Shown here one piece after another: positions 52,462-61,407 of a stretch of 64,000 nt of DNA (position 1 is the first letter of the stretch; each line of letters opens with the position of its first letter). Under the pieces are notes generated by a model. It worked only from the letters and a program-made list of their open reading frames with translations, was not told the origin of the DNA and did no database searches. A program made the position numbers and the translations under genes. The stretch comes from Agriterribacter humi (GTDB lineage: Bacteria > Bacteroidota > Bacteroidia > Chitinophagales > Chitinophagaceae). Where the stretch lies: positions 744,001 through 808,000 of the forward strand of contig NZ_VOHQ01000001.1 of NCBI RefSeq assembly GCF_009192765.1. Direction: 5' to 3'.

Positions 52462-53315
52462 GTTCAAAAAAAGGAATAGGGGTTTCAGTATTTGATCTTT
52501 TCATCAATACGAACGTATATATATCGCTTTGTGCTGTACTCATGGTCACACAAACGAATCATTTTTTTGAACTTCAATATAATACCCGCACATTTTACCT
52601 GTTTGTATTTTGCGCCACCTTATGCAGTTATAACTTTCACTGGTATCTCACCCCTTTTGTGGCTTCTGCTTCTCCACGCATCGCCTGGAATGATACCCAC
52701 CGCCGTTTGTTATTGAGCATTTATATTGTTATGCTCATCGCTTCTGCAATTCTTGCCCTGCAATTAATTGAACACTGGCTGCCACTAAGCATTGGCGTTT
52801 TGGCCACTTTTTTATATAGCGCCCCTAAAATTCCACATAAATATTTTTCGCTCCTTTCCAAAATAGCAGTTGGCAAAACGCTCTTTCTCACCTTTGTGTG
52901 GATGTATGTTACAACGGCATTACCAATATTAATAGCCGATACGCCCTGGACAACGGCACAGACTCTTTTTTGTATCAGCCGTTTCTCTCTGATATATGCT
53001 ATCTGCATTTTATTCGACTACCGCGACAGAGAGGCAGACCGGGCGCAGGGTGTTAAAAGCATGATCACCTGGATGAGCGAAAAAAATATATTACTGATAT
53101 TCCTGGCGGCACTGGCATTGTTTGTAATCAGCACAATTGCATTATATCAACAATCATTTTCTATTTTTACCATTACCCTATTATTAATACCCGGAGGCAT
53201 TGTGCTGGGCTTATATAATTATGCCCGGAAACATTTTAACGATTACCTGTACTATTTTATACTGGATGGATTAATGATGTTTTCTTCGCTTTTAACCCTG
53301 TTGTTCAGGATTTAA
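52458..53315 (+). CDS. UbiA-like integral membrane prenyltransferase-family protein
   Basis: A 285-residue protein with eight or nine hydrophobic helices. ILFDYRDREADRAQGVKSMI (about residues 182-201) matches the second Asp-rich motif of UbiA-family prenyltransferases. The first motif (normally NDxxDxxxD) is replaced by NFHWYLTP (about 54-61), so catalysis is doubtful or altered. The frame has no ATG at a suitable place; a TTG at 52458 overlaps the lipoprotein stop (TTGA), implying coupled translation. Membrane family call is good, activity unsure. Confidence 0.7.
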   Translation: MSSKKGIGVSVFDLFINTNVYISLCAVLMVTQTNHFFELQYNTRTFYLFVFCATLCSYNFHWYLTPFVASASPRIAWNDTHRRLLLSIYIVMLIASAILALQLIEHWLPLSIGVLATFLYSAPKIPHKYFSLLSKIAVGKTLFLTFVWMYVTTALPILIADTPWTTAQTLFCISRFSLIYAICILFDYRDREADRAQGVKSMITWMSEKNILLIFLAALALFVISTIALYQQSFSIFTITLLLIPGGIVLGLYNYARKHFNDYLYYFILDGLMMFSSLLTLLFRI

Positions 53316-53316
53316 C

Positions 53317-53324
53317 TATTTTTG
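53317..53324 (+). promoter_or_regulatory. Bacteroidota -7 promoter box for the M42 peptidase
   Basis: TATTTTTG matches TAnnTTTG exactly, 17 bases upstream of the ATG at 53342. Confidence 0.5.
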
Positions 53325-53341
53325 CGCCAATTCAATTTAAA

Positions 53342-54451
53342 ATGGCAAAAAATACAAAGGCAAAGCAAAAATCTATAGTAAACAGCAGTTCCCTTCTTTT
53401 TCTTAAAAATTACCTTAATAATGCCTCGCCAACCGGCTTTGAAAGCAGCGGGCAGAAATTATGGCTCAACTACATCAAACCTTATATTGATAATCATTTT
53501 GTTGACCCTTATGGAACGGCAGTGGGTGTAATAAACCCGGATGAGAAATTTAAAGTAGTGATAGAAGCCCATGCAGATGAAATCAGTTGGTTTGTAAATT
53601 ATATTACCGGTGACGGACTGATCTACCTGAAACGCAATGGCGGTGTGGATCACCAGATTGCCCCTGGCAAAAGAGTTATCATTCATGGCAAAAAAGGCCC
53701 TGTAAAAGCGGTGTTTGGCTGGCCGGCTATACATACCCGTATGGGTGGAGGTGAGAAAGAAACACAACCCAAAGTGGATAATCTCTTTTTGGATTGCGGA
53801 GCGAGAAGCAAAAAAGAAGTGGATGCTTTAGGCGTTCACATTGGTTCTGTAGCCACCTATGAAGAGGGTTTTGATGAACTGGCCTATGATTATTATATTG
53901 GCAGGGCTATGGATAACCGCATCGGTGGTTTTATGATTGCCGAAGTGGCCCGCCTGCTGAAAGAAAATAAAAAAAAGGTACCTTTCGGTTTATATATTGT
54001 AAACGCCGTACAGGAAGAAATAGGATTAAGAGGAGCCGAAATGATAGCCCGCAGAATAAAGCCCGATGTGGCCATTATTACGGATGTAACTCACGACACC
54101 ACTACGCCTATGATCAATAAAATGATTGAAGGCGATATAGCTTGCGGAAAAGGCCCATCCCTGGCTTTTGGCCCCGCTGTTCACAACAAATTATTAGATG
54201 TGGTGCAAAAAGTAGCGGAGGATAAAAAAATACCTGTACAGTTACGCACAGTAAGCAGGAGCACAGGCACGGATACTGAATCATTTGCCTATGCCAATGA
54301 TGGCTGCCCCTCGGTACTTATTTCCATACCATTGCGGTATATGCATACTACAGTGGAAATGTTGCACAAAGAAGATATCGAAAACACCATTAGGCTAATG
54401 TATGAAACATTGCTTACGTTAACGCCTAAAACAAAGTTGAGCTACTTTTAA
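53342..54451 (+). CDS. M42-family metallo-aminopeptidase
   Basis: A 369-residue cytoplasmic peptidase of the M42 (glutamyl aminopeptidase/tetrahedral aminopeptidase) family. Metal-binding residues are recognisable in EAHADEISW (His, about 77), RAMDNRIGG (bridging Asp, about 189), VQEEIGLRGA (catalytic Glu pair, about 223-224), TDVTHDT (Asp) and RYMHTTVEM (His, about 333). NASPTGFESSGQKLWLNYIK at the start is family-typical. It would trim peptides from the N-terminus. Own promoter box just upstream; a small membrane-protein gene starts 19 bases after its stop. Confidence 0.9.
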   Translation: MAKNTKAKQKSIVNSSSLLFLKNYLNNASPTGFESSGQKLWLNYIKPYIDNHFVDPYGTAVGVINPDEKFKVVIEAHADEISWFVNYITGDGLIYLKRNGGVDHQIAPGKRVIIHGKKGPVKAVFGWPAIHTRMGGGEKETQPKVDNLFLDCGARSKKEVDALGVHIGSVATYEEGFDELAYDYYIGRAMDNRIGGFMIAEVARLLKENKKKVPFGLYIVNAVQEEIGLRGAEMIARRIKPDVAIITDVTHDTTTPMINKMIEGDIACGKGPSLAFGPAVHNKLLDVVQKVAEDKKIPVQLRTVSRSTGTDTESFAYANDGCPSVLISIPLRYMHTTVEMLHKEDIENTIRLMYETLLTLTPKTKLSYF

Positions 54452-54469
54452 AATGCAAAATCTGGAGCA

Positions 54470-54640
54470 ATGAATATAACAGCATATATTGACCCTGGTA
54501 GCGGAAGTTACTTAGTGCAGATGATCATTGCCGGTATACTGGGCATTGCCTTTTATTTTAAAACGATCTGGGCTACCTTTAAATCCTTCTTCGGGGGTAA
54601 GAAAGAAACACCATCCAAAGACGAAGAAAAGAATGGATAA
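54470..54640 (+). CDS. Small membrane protein, 56 residues
   Basis: ATG at 54470 encodes 56 residues: MNITAYIDPGSGSYLVQMII, then a hydrophobic helix (AGILGIAFYFKTIWATF), then a charged tail (GGKKETPSKDEEKNG). The start YIDPGSGS and single membrane helix form a recognisable conserved pattern found upstream of methyltransferase/sulfatase-type gene pairs in other bacteria, as far as I recall. Its TAA overlaps the next gene's ATG (ATGGATAA), so the two are translated in a coupled way. Function unknown; a membrane anchor or regulator of the cassette is plausible. Confidence 0.7.
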   Translation: MNITAYIDPGSGSYLVQMIIAGILGIAFYFKTIWATFKSFFGGKKETPSKDEEKNG

Positions 54641-56006
54641 GATACAAAAGCACCCGGCCTCCTACAGGGATCCTTCGGGGTTTGTTTTTTTGTATGAAGG
54701 AAAATATTACAGGCAGGTGAACCAGTGCTTTAAGCATGACTATATACTTTTAAAGGAATCAGGCCTGTATGACCGGTTGGTTAAAGAAAAAAAACTTATT
54801 CCCCATATTGAACTGGATGAAGATTTAAACCAGTCTCCTGAATGGCATTGCACGTTACTGCCCGAACAAATACGCTTCCCTTCCTGGCCGTACGAGTGGT
54901 GTTTTGGCCAGTTAAAGGATGCCGCATTACTTACCTTAAACATTTTAAAGGAAGCGATACAACATGGTATGATATTAAAAGACGCCACGCCTTTTAATAT
55001 TCAATTTAAAAATGGCAGACCTGTCTTTATTGACACCCTGTCTTTTGAAAAGTATGATGTTGCCCAGCCCTGGATAGCCTATCGCCAGTTTACCGAATCT
55101 TTTATAGTTCCTTTGTTATTGTGTGTTTATCGTTCGCCGGAAATGCTGAAGTTATTACAGGTTTATCCGGATGGCATTCCCCTGTCGCTTGCATCAAAAT
55201 GGCTTCCTTTGCGCAGCCGGTTTAATTTTAATGTTTTCCTGCATATTTTTTTGCAAAACAGGATAGCTCAAAAATCAAATCGTACTTCAGCAACCCAACC
55301 TGCATTTTCGCGTACAAAATTGTTAAATATTGTCAATAACCTGTCATCCTTTGTTTCAGGCATGCAACTAAAAAAGGTAAAAACAACCTGGAATCATTAT
55401 TATGATGAAACGGTATTGGATGAAAAATATGTAAATGACAAACTATCCATTGTAACGGCCTGGCTAAAAGAAATTCCTGTAAAAACCTTACTGGATACCG
55501 GAACAAACACCGGACTGTTTGCGAAAGCTGCCGCAACACATGCCGAAACAGTTATAGCTATAGATTCGGATACGGATTGCATTGACAGCTTATATAAGCA
55601 TTGCAAACAAACAGGCAATACCAACATATTACCCCTGCTGATCGACATCTGCCAGCCAACGCCATCAACAGGCTGGCGCAATGAAGAAAGAATTTCTTTT
55701 TTAAGCCGGTGCGGGGTAGGTATGGTATTGGCCCTGGCAATAATCCATCACCTTGTGATAGGGAAAAATGTACCATTGCAGCAGGTTGCGGAAACATTAA
55801 GTAGCTTAACTGAATACCTCATTATTGAATTTGTGCCTAAGGAAGATGAGAAAGTAAAGCGAATGATTCTGCACAGGAAAGATATTTTTCCATATTATAC
55901 GGTAAAAGCATTTGAAGATACGTTTAGTTTCTTTTTTGAAGTCCTTCACAAAGTGAGGGTTGGTGATACGGAGAGGCTTCTGTTTTTAATGAAAAAGAAA
56001 AACTAA
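54633..56006 (+). CDS. Kinase-motif / SAM-dependent methyltransferase protein (NoeA-like)
   Basis: A 457-residue protein with two recognisable parts. Residues about 1-200 include GMILKDATPFNIQFKNGRPV followed by FIDTLSFEKYD, a sugar-kinase or lipopolysaccharide-kinase-like D-x-x-x-x-N...D motif. From about 285 comes a class I methyltransferase domain: VKTLLDTGTNTGLFAKAAAT (SAM-binding loop), VIAIDSDTDCIDSL (acidic end of beta 2). The whole resembles NoeA-type host-specificity methyltransferases. I start at the ATG overlapping the previous stop; a long frame from 54528 lies in another gene. The substrate may be a surface glycan. Sulfatase-like gene follows by 25 bases. Confidence 0.72.
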   Translation: MDKIQKHPASYRDPSGFVFLYEGKYYRQVNQCFKHDYILLKESGLYDRLVKEKKLIPHIELDEDLNQSPEWHCTLLPEQIRFPSWPYEWCFGQLKDAALLTLNILKEAIQHGMILKDATPFNIQFKNGRPVFIDTLSFEKYDVAQPWIAYRQFTESFIVPLLLCVYRSPEMLKLLQVYPDGIPLSLASKWLPLRSRFNFNVFLHIFLQNRIAQKSNRTSATQPAFSRTKLLNIVNNLSSFVSGMQLKKVKTTWNHYYDETVLDEKYVNDKLSIVTAWLKEIPVKTLLDTGTNTGLFAKAAATHAETVIAIDSDTDCIDSLYKHCKQTGNTNILPLLIDICQPTPSTGWRNEERISFLSRCGVGMVLALAIIHHLVIGKNVPLQQVAETLSSLTEYLIIEFVPKEDEKVKRMILHRKDIFPYYTVKAFEDTFSFFFEVLHKVRVGDTERLLFLMKKKN

Positions 56007-56030
56007 AATAAATACTTTAAAACATTTTAC

Positions 56031-57575
56031 GTGCGTTTTAAAATTGTTCGGACTATTATCAGCTTGTTAAAAACTATACCTTTTCATAGCTTTCTGCTTC
56101 CTGTATTGTTTATTCTGGGGGTTTACCTTAATTACAGCGGATTAATTGATATGGATACCGCGCTGATCATCTTTCTTATACTAATGCTGATCATTGTTGC
56201 CTTTTTTTTTATCCTGTTTTATTTTTTAAAAAATGCGTTAAAAGCGGCCGCAATTACTACAGTATTATCGGTTACCTATCTTTATTTCAAAAACATCCAG
56301 CAATCCTTTTCCGGTATACCTGTACTCGAAGCACTTACACATTACCGGTTTTATGTTCCTTTTTTGGCAATTGTTCTGTCTTATTTGTTGTATAAATTAT
56401 CAAAAGCCCGGCAACTGTCCAAAGTCACATTATATCTGAATACGCTTTTTTCTCTTTATCTTTTAATAACACTGTGGGGAATAGCAAAGCTGTGGACAGA
56501 AACAGCGCTTGAGAGAAGGAACATTATACAAAAATTTGATATACACAAAAGCGATTCAACTGGTAAGGGAACCCAACATCCATCTCCTGATATCTGGTAC
56601 ATTGTTTTTGACGGCTATCCATCCTCGGCCTATATCAGGGATGTTTTAAAAAGTGATAATGCTGAATTGGATACATTGCTTGAAAAAAAAGGATTTTTTT
56701 TGGCGAAACATTCAAAAAGCAATTACAATGAAACGGCTTTTTCTATGGCTGCCACATTCAGTATGCAATATCTCACATGGTTGAAAGACACTGCCGCGGC
56801 GTTGTCAGCTATTTATTATAAAGCGGCAAGCAGTGTTGAAATCTCCCCTGTTATTCAATATGTGAAAGCCGCAGGATATGATTTTTACAACTTGTCTATA
56901 TTTGATTTTACAGATCATCCTTCAATACAAAAATGTTACTTCAACAATTCCGGGAGCAAAACCGTTATTCTCTATAACACCCTGTGGGAAAGTTATAAAA
57001 GAGATATAAGATGGAACTTTTATACTGCACAAACCAATGACTCAACTGTTGTTTCTCCGGGAAGCCAGAAAAGTTCGCTTAAGAAGCGTGCCTTAAGCTT
57101 TAATGATATAATTATTGATTCATTAAATAAGCTTTCCGCTGTAGCCGGTAAAAAACCCAGGTTTATATACGGGCATGTTTACATTCCACACTTCCCATAT
57201 ATTTACAATTCTGCCGGAGTGCCTTACAAAGACAGTGTATACAGCTCTGAAATATTTCATGATAAAAAAAGATTCAGTGAGTATACGGCATATGGCCGGA
57301 AAGTCATGGTTTCACTCGTTAAGCGATTATTGCAAAACAGCAATCAACCCGTAATTATTTTGCAGAGCGACCACGGAGCGGCATTGGCACTTTATGATGG
57401 GTCTCCGAAAGCCTACCGCTTTAGTAATTATTCGTCCCTTTATTTCCCGGATAAAAACTATGATCATTTATACGACAGCATAAGCAATGTAAATACTTTC
57501 AGGGTGGTGCTGAATAAATATTTTGATCAGCAGTTTCCGTTGCTTCCGGACAGCACGATTGATTTTGTAGAATAA
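56031..57575 (+). CDS. Membrane-bound sulfatase-like hydrolase/transferase
   Basis: A 514-residue protein with five or six N-terminal membrane helices (about 10-160) and a C-terminal alkaline-phosphatase-superfamily domain. DIWYIVFDGYPSSAYIRDVL (about 187-206) holds the metal-binding Asp; SNYNETAFSMAATFSMQYLT (about 229-248) likely holds the nucleophile Thr or Ser; YGHVYIPHFPYIYN and LQSDHGAALALY (about 443-454) carry metal His and Asp-His ligands. The layout is like phosphoethanolamine or phosphoglycerol transferases. A GTG start is the only reasonable option. With the two genes before it, a surface-glycan or lipid-modifying cassette is likely. Confidence 0.78.
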   Translation: MRFKIVRTIISLLKTIPFHSFLLPVLFILGVYLNYSGLIDMDTALIIFLILMLIIVAFFFILFYFLKNALKAAAITTVLSVTYLYFKNIQQSFSGIPVLEALTHYRFYVPFLAIVLSYLLYKLSKARQLSKVTLYLNTLFSLYLLITLWGIAKLWTETALERRNIIQKFDIHKSDSTGKGTQHPSPDIWYIVFDGYPSSAYIRDVLKSDNAELDTLLEKKGFFLAKHSKSNYNETAFSMAATFSMQYLTWLKDTAAALSAIYYKAASSVEISPVIQYVKAAGYDFYNLSIFDFTDHPSIQKCYFNNSGSKTVILYNTLWESYKRDIRWNFYTAQTNDSTVVSPGSQKSSLKKRALSFNDIIIDSLNKLSAVAGKKPRFIYGHVYIPHFPYIYNSAGVPYKDSVYSSEIFHDKKRFSEYTAYGRKVMVSLVKRLLQNSNQPVIILQSDHGAALALYDGSPKAYRFSNYSSLYFPDKNYDHLYDSISNVNTFRVVLNKYFDQQFPLLPDSTIDFVE

Positions 57576-57625
57576 GGATAGAATGTGCGGGACGATTAAT
57601 GGTCGCACAGGACCGGATTATAATC

Positions 57626-58612
57626 TTACCCGTTTCCTTCCTTATTCAAATTTTGTAATCGTTCATGATCCCGGTCGTATGCTTTGATAATGGCCTTAAC
57701 CAAACGATGACGTACCACATCATCTTCATCCAGCTCAATATGCGTAATACCGTCAATATTCTTTAATATGCGGGTGGCTTTTTCCAGTCCGCTCCGTTGA
57801 TGTTTGGGAAGATCAACCTGGGTAATATCGCCGTTTATGATAGCTTTGGCATTGGCCCCTATACGTGTTAAAAACATTTTGATCTGCAGATCAGTGGCAT
57901 TCTGCGCTTCATCCAGTATTATAAAAGCATTATCCAATGTACGTCCGCGCATATAGGCCAGCGGTGCTATTTCAATTACACGGGTGCTCATATAATAACC
58001 CAGTTTATCAGCAGGTATCATATCATCCAGCGCATCATATAAGGGACGGAGATAAGGATCTATTTTTTCCTTCAGATCGCCGGGTAAAAAACCAAGGCTC
58101 TCTCCTGCTTCAACAGCCGGCCGGGTAAGAATGATCTTCTTTACCGATTTATTTTTTAACGCCCGTACCGCCAATGCAACAGCGGTATATGTTTTACCAG
58201 TTCCTGCCGGGCCGATAGCAAACACAATGTCATTTTTTTCGACTGCCGTTACCATGCGTTTTTGATTGGGCGTCCTGGCCCTCACACTTTTACCATTAGG
58301 ACCAAACACCAATATATCATTGCTGTTGCGCTCCACAAAATTATCTACGGTCTCTGCATCATCGCCACCCAATATCTGCTCAAAATAATTTTCACTTACG
58401 TGTCCGTTGCGTTCCAGGTATTGAATAAGCAATACGATCTTTTCCTTTGCTGATTCAATTTGCTCAGGAGCGCCGCTCAGCTTAATTTGAGTACCACGGC
58501 TGAGGATTTTTAAAAGCGGAAATTTCTTTTTAAGAAGATCAAGTTTGCCATTGTTAACACCAAAAAATTCGATAGGGTTAACGGTTTCCAGGTTAATGAT
58601 TGTTTCTGTCAA
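57626..58612 (-). CDS. PhoH family ATPase
   Basis: A 328-residue P-loop protein of the PhoH (YbeZ) family. The nucleotide-binding motif is [20 protein letters not shown] (about 132-151); [20 protein letters not shown] (about 163-182) and [20 protein letters not shown] (about 226-245) are family signatures. An N-terminal KH-like segment ([20 protein letters not shown]) precedes it. YbeZ acts with the endoribonuclease YbeY in rRNA maturation; ybeY is not in this window. TTG at 58612 is used because an in-frame stop lies just upstream and no ATG intervenes. Confidence 0.88.
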   Translation of the reverse strand: MTETIINLETVNPIEFFGVNNGKLDLLKKKFPLLKILSRGTQIKLSGAPEQIESAKEKIVLLIQYLERNGHVSENYFEQILGGDDAETVDNFVERNSNDILVFGPNGKSVRARTPNQKRMVTAVEKNDIVFAIGPAGTGKTYTAVALAVRALKNKSVKKIILTRPAVEAGESLGFLPGDLKEKIDPYLRPLYDALDDMIPADKLGYYMSTRVIEIAPLAYMRGRTLDNAFIILDEAQNATDLQIKMFLTRIGANAKAIINGDITQVDLPKHQRSGLEKATRILKNIDGITHIELDEDDVVRHRLVKAIIKAYDRDHERLQNLNKEGNG

Positions 58613-58731
58613 TTCAATTCGGTTTATTGTTCACAAATAGTCATTCAGACTACCTTATCCATTGAAATCAAATGTAAGGATTCGCCGTCTATTAAATACA
58701 AAATTACTTATACACAAATGTGAATACTTAT

Positions 58732-61239
58732 CTAAAATCTTGCCAGTATCTTAAAATTTAATAAGCGGGGAGTTAACCGGTTGGGAACAGTATATACAGT
58801 ATTAGAAAAATCTTTGATAAGCATGTAAGAAATTGTATTGTCGCGGTCGAGGAGGTTAAATACTTCGAGGCTTGCCCATATATTGTCGAATTTTCGAAAA
58901 GGATTATGGCTTCTGCGATTGCTTTTATCGCTGCTCAGTAACAAAGCGCTAAAACCTATATCAACACGCATATACGGATCAATGATTACACCGTTCCGGT
59001 AACGTATGCTACCGGGAATATTATAGGGCATATTGGTTCCGTAAATCATATTCAAATGCACTTTAAAATTTTTGTTGGTACTTAAATAATCCTGGAAGAA
59101 CATACCAAATGTAAGCAGCCTGTCGGTAGGGCGGCGCATCCACCCTTTATCAAAACGAACGCTGTCGGCAATAACCTGGTCTTCTGTTTGAGCGGTAATA
59201 AATTCACCGTTTGCGTTTTTGTAACGGTAATAATGGAAATCGTTTATCTTTTCCATAGTCCGCATTAATCCTATACTAACCCAGCTTTCGGCATCCTTTA
59301 CCAGTTCGCTAAACAGGCGCATCTCCATACCCATTGCATACGCTTTGGCACTGTTATCGCCAAAATAGCGGATGCGCACATTATCTATATCATAAGGATC
59401 AACATTTCGCAAATGCTTATAATATGCTTCTAAAGTTATCCGGGAAGGCCGCTCCCACAGTTTGAAATTATGATCGGCGCCTGCTACCACCTGCCAGCTT
59501 CGCTGTGCTTTTACCGCTGTATTAACTGAGCCATCGTATCTTCTCAGTTCCCGGTAAAAGGGAGGCTGATCATAAGCACCTGCAGCAAGTTTCAAAACCC
59601 AGTCTTTATCGGCATCAGGCATCCACGACATTTGGGCACGCGGCGACAGTAATAATTCATTATTTAAAGAATTATAGTTAAACCGTATTCCTCCCTGCAC
59701 AGTAATATGAGATGCACTGCCGAATAATATATTGTCCTGCACATAGCCAGACAGTTTATTGATATCAAGATCAGTTGCCGACTTCCTTACTTTATACAAC
59801 TGCAGTTGGCCGGGTTGATATGGAAGATTATAGCCTGCGGAATCCTGTGCTTCCCATTCGCTTAACCGGTCAGAGATTATTGTTTTCTCCGCGCTTATAC
59901 CCCATTGAATGAAATGTTTTTCATTATCCCATCCGCCTTTATGAGATATATTCCAGTTTTCGATATTTAATTTATTCCTGGCATGATTTATAAATATTCC
60001 TGCGCCTAATGGATTAACTATTGATCCAAAATCGGGCTGCGATTTGTCAAAGCTCCTTTCTCCAAATAAATAAGCGCCTGTAATATCATATGCTTCCTGC
60101 TCATTGTTTTCGAACCTGCTCAGCATCCATTTTAATTTCAATTTTTTATTTACCTGCTGCAATGCACTTACACCAATCATATTCGTCAAATACCGGTCCT
60201 GCTCGCTTCCTTCAAAATAAATATCAAGCCCCAGGTTAGCGCTGAATAAAGGCGAAAGAACGGATGACGTAAGTTTTGCTTCTTCGGGGATAAGCGTGAA
60301 TTTTGTTCGGGACAAATTACCCAGCAGCTCTAATTGCCATTTGCTGTTTAAGCGGTAAGTAAACAAAGCCTGGATATCGGACGAGGAAGGAATATAATTG
60401 CCCTTTGTTTCCTGGCTACTCAGGAGATTTCTATTAGATCTGTTGCGTATCCCGATTAAGTAGCTGAACTTTTCATTTTTGGTAGCCCCTTCCACATGAA
60501 AACCCTGTTCTAACAAACCAATATATGCCGAACCTGCAAAGGCTTTGGGTTTTTTATACTGAACATCGAGGACACTGCTCATTTTGTCGCCATACTTTGC
60601 CTGGAAACCCCCATTGTAAAAGCTAATACCGCCTGTAAGCTCGGGATTAATAAAACTCAAACCTTCCTGCTGCCCGCTGCGCACCAGGTAAGGGCGAAAG
60701 ATTTCAAAGTCGTTGATATAAACAAGGTTCTCATCGTAATTGCCACCACGTACTGTATATTGTGATGTGAGCTCATTATTGCTGCCAACAAATATCTTTA
60801 TCAGGCTTTCTACACCGCCGGTAGCGGATGGAATGGTGAGCGCATGTTTGGGATTAATGGGTATAAGCCCGGTTTCTGTTCGCTCCCTTTCATCTTTTAC
60901 GATAACTTCCTCCAATACTTTTGAACTGCTTTCCATACGAATGACCACTTTCTCCTGTTCATTTTCACTGAGATAAAAATTACGCTGAACGGTATGGAAG
61001 CCGGTGAAAGAAAATACAAGCGCTGTGGCTTTTTCGGCTGGTACTTTTATGGCGAATGTACCGGAATCGGAAGTTGCTGTTCCACTTTGTTTGCCCAAAA
61101 TGGTGATGGTTACTTTGGTTAATGGCCTTTCATCTGCATCTACCACCTTGCCGGAAACAACAGCATATCTTTGTTGTGCCGGCAGCATAGAAGATATCAG
61201 CATACAAAGTGCGACTAATAAAGTTCTGGTAGCAGGCAT
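58732..61239 (-). CDS. TonB-dependent outer-membrane receptor
   Basis: An 835-residue receptor. Signal peptide (TLLVALCMLISSMLPAQQ), a carboxypeptidase-regulatory-like domain (VSGKVVDADERPLTKVTITI, about 27-46), a plug domain (GGVESLIKIFVGSNNELTSQ; TVRGGNYDENLVYINDFEIF) and a C-terminal barrel with strands such as LEAYYKHLRNVDPYDIDNVR and an end ...LTPRLLNFKILARF. A SusC-type binding partner (SusD) is not beside it, so it is likely a general or siderophore/cofactor transporter. Start at the ATG of MPATRTLLV; a TTG two codons upstream is less likely. Confidence 0.88.
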   Translation of the reverse strand: MPATRTLLVALCMLISSMLPAQQRYAVVSGKVVDADERPLTKVTITILGKQSGTATSDSGTFAIKVPAEKATALVFSFTGFHTVQRNFYLSENEQEKVVIRMESSSKVLEEVIVKDERERTETGLIPINPKHALTIPSATGGVESLIKIFVGSNNELTSQYTVRGGNYDENLVYINDFEIFRPYLVRSGQQEGLSFINPELTGGISFYNGGFQAKYGDKMSSVLDVQYKKPKAFAGSAYIGLLEQGFHVEGATKNEKFSYLIGIRNRSNRNLLSSQETKGNYIPSSSDIQALFTYRLNSKWQLELLGNLSRTKFTLIPEEAKLTSSVLSPLFSANLGLDIYFEGSEQDRYLTNMIGVSALQQVNKKLKLKWMLSRFENNEQEAYDITGAYLFGERSFDKSQPDFGSIVNPLGAGIFINHARNKLNIENWNISHKGGWDNEKHFIQWGISAEKTIISDRLSEWEAQDSAGYNLPYQPGQLQLYKVRKSATDLDINKLSGYVQDNILFGSASHITVQGGIRFNYNSLNNELLLSPRAQMSWMPDADKDWVLKLAAGAYDQPPFYRELRRYDGSVNTAVKAQRSWQVVAGADHNFKLWERPSRITLEAYYKHLRNVDPYDIDNVRIRYFGDNSAKAYAMGMEMRLFSELVKDAESWVSIGLMRTMEKINDFHYYRYKNANGEFITAQTEDQVIADSVRFDKGWMRRPTDRLLTFGMFFQDYLSTNKNFKVHLNMIYGTNMPYNIPGSIRYRNGVIIDPYMRVDIGFSALLLSSDKSNRRSHNPFRKFDNIWASLEVFNLLDRDNTISYMLIKDFSNTVYTVPNRLTPRLLNFKILARF

Positions 61240-61379
61240 CAGCAAATTAACTGGTTTAACAGGACAATATTACATAAATCATAGTGATTCTGAGATTTGC
61301 ATCAACCAGTTTAAACGACAAAGCAGTCATATCATTTTTAATTCTTCTTTTAACTTTTGCAAATAGCATATCATAATTG

Positions 61380-61387
61380 TATTTTCG
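61380..61387 (+). promoter_or_regulatory. Bacteroidota -33/-7 promoter for the MBL-fold gene
   Basis: TTTG at 61356-61359 and TATTTTCG at 61380-61387 (one mismatch to TAnnTTTG) are 20 bases apart. The -7 box lies 20 bases before the ATG at 61408. Confidence 0.45.
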
Positions 61388-61407
61388 ATATTATACAAAT
61401 TCAACCT

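Noticed and set aside
52458-52526. Starting the UbiA-like gene at a later ATG (before VTQTNHFF)
   Set aside because: That would remove the first hydrophobic helix; the TTG that overlaps the previous stop keeps it.
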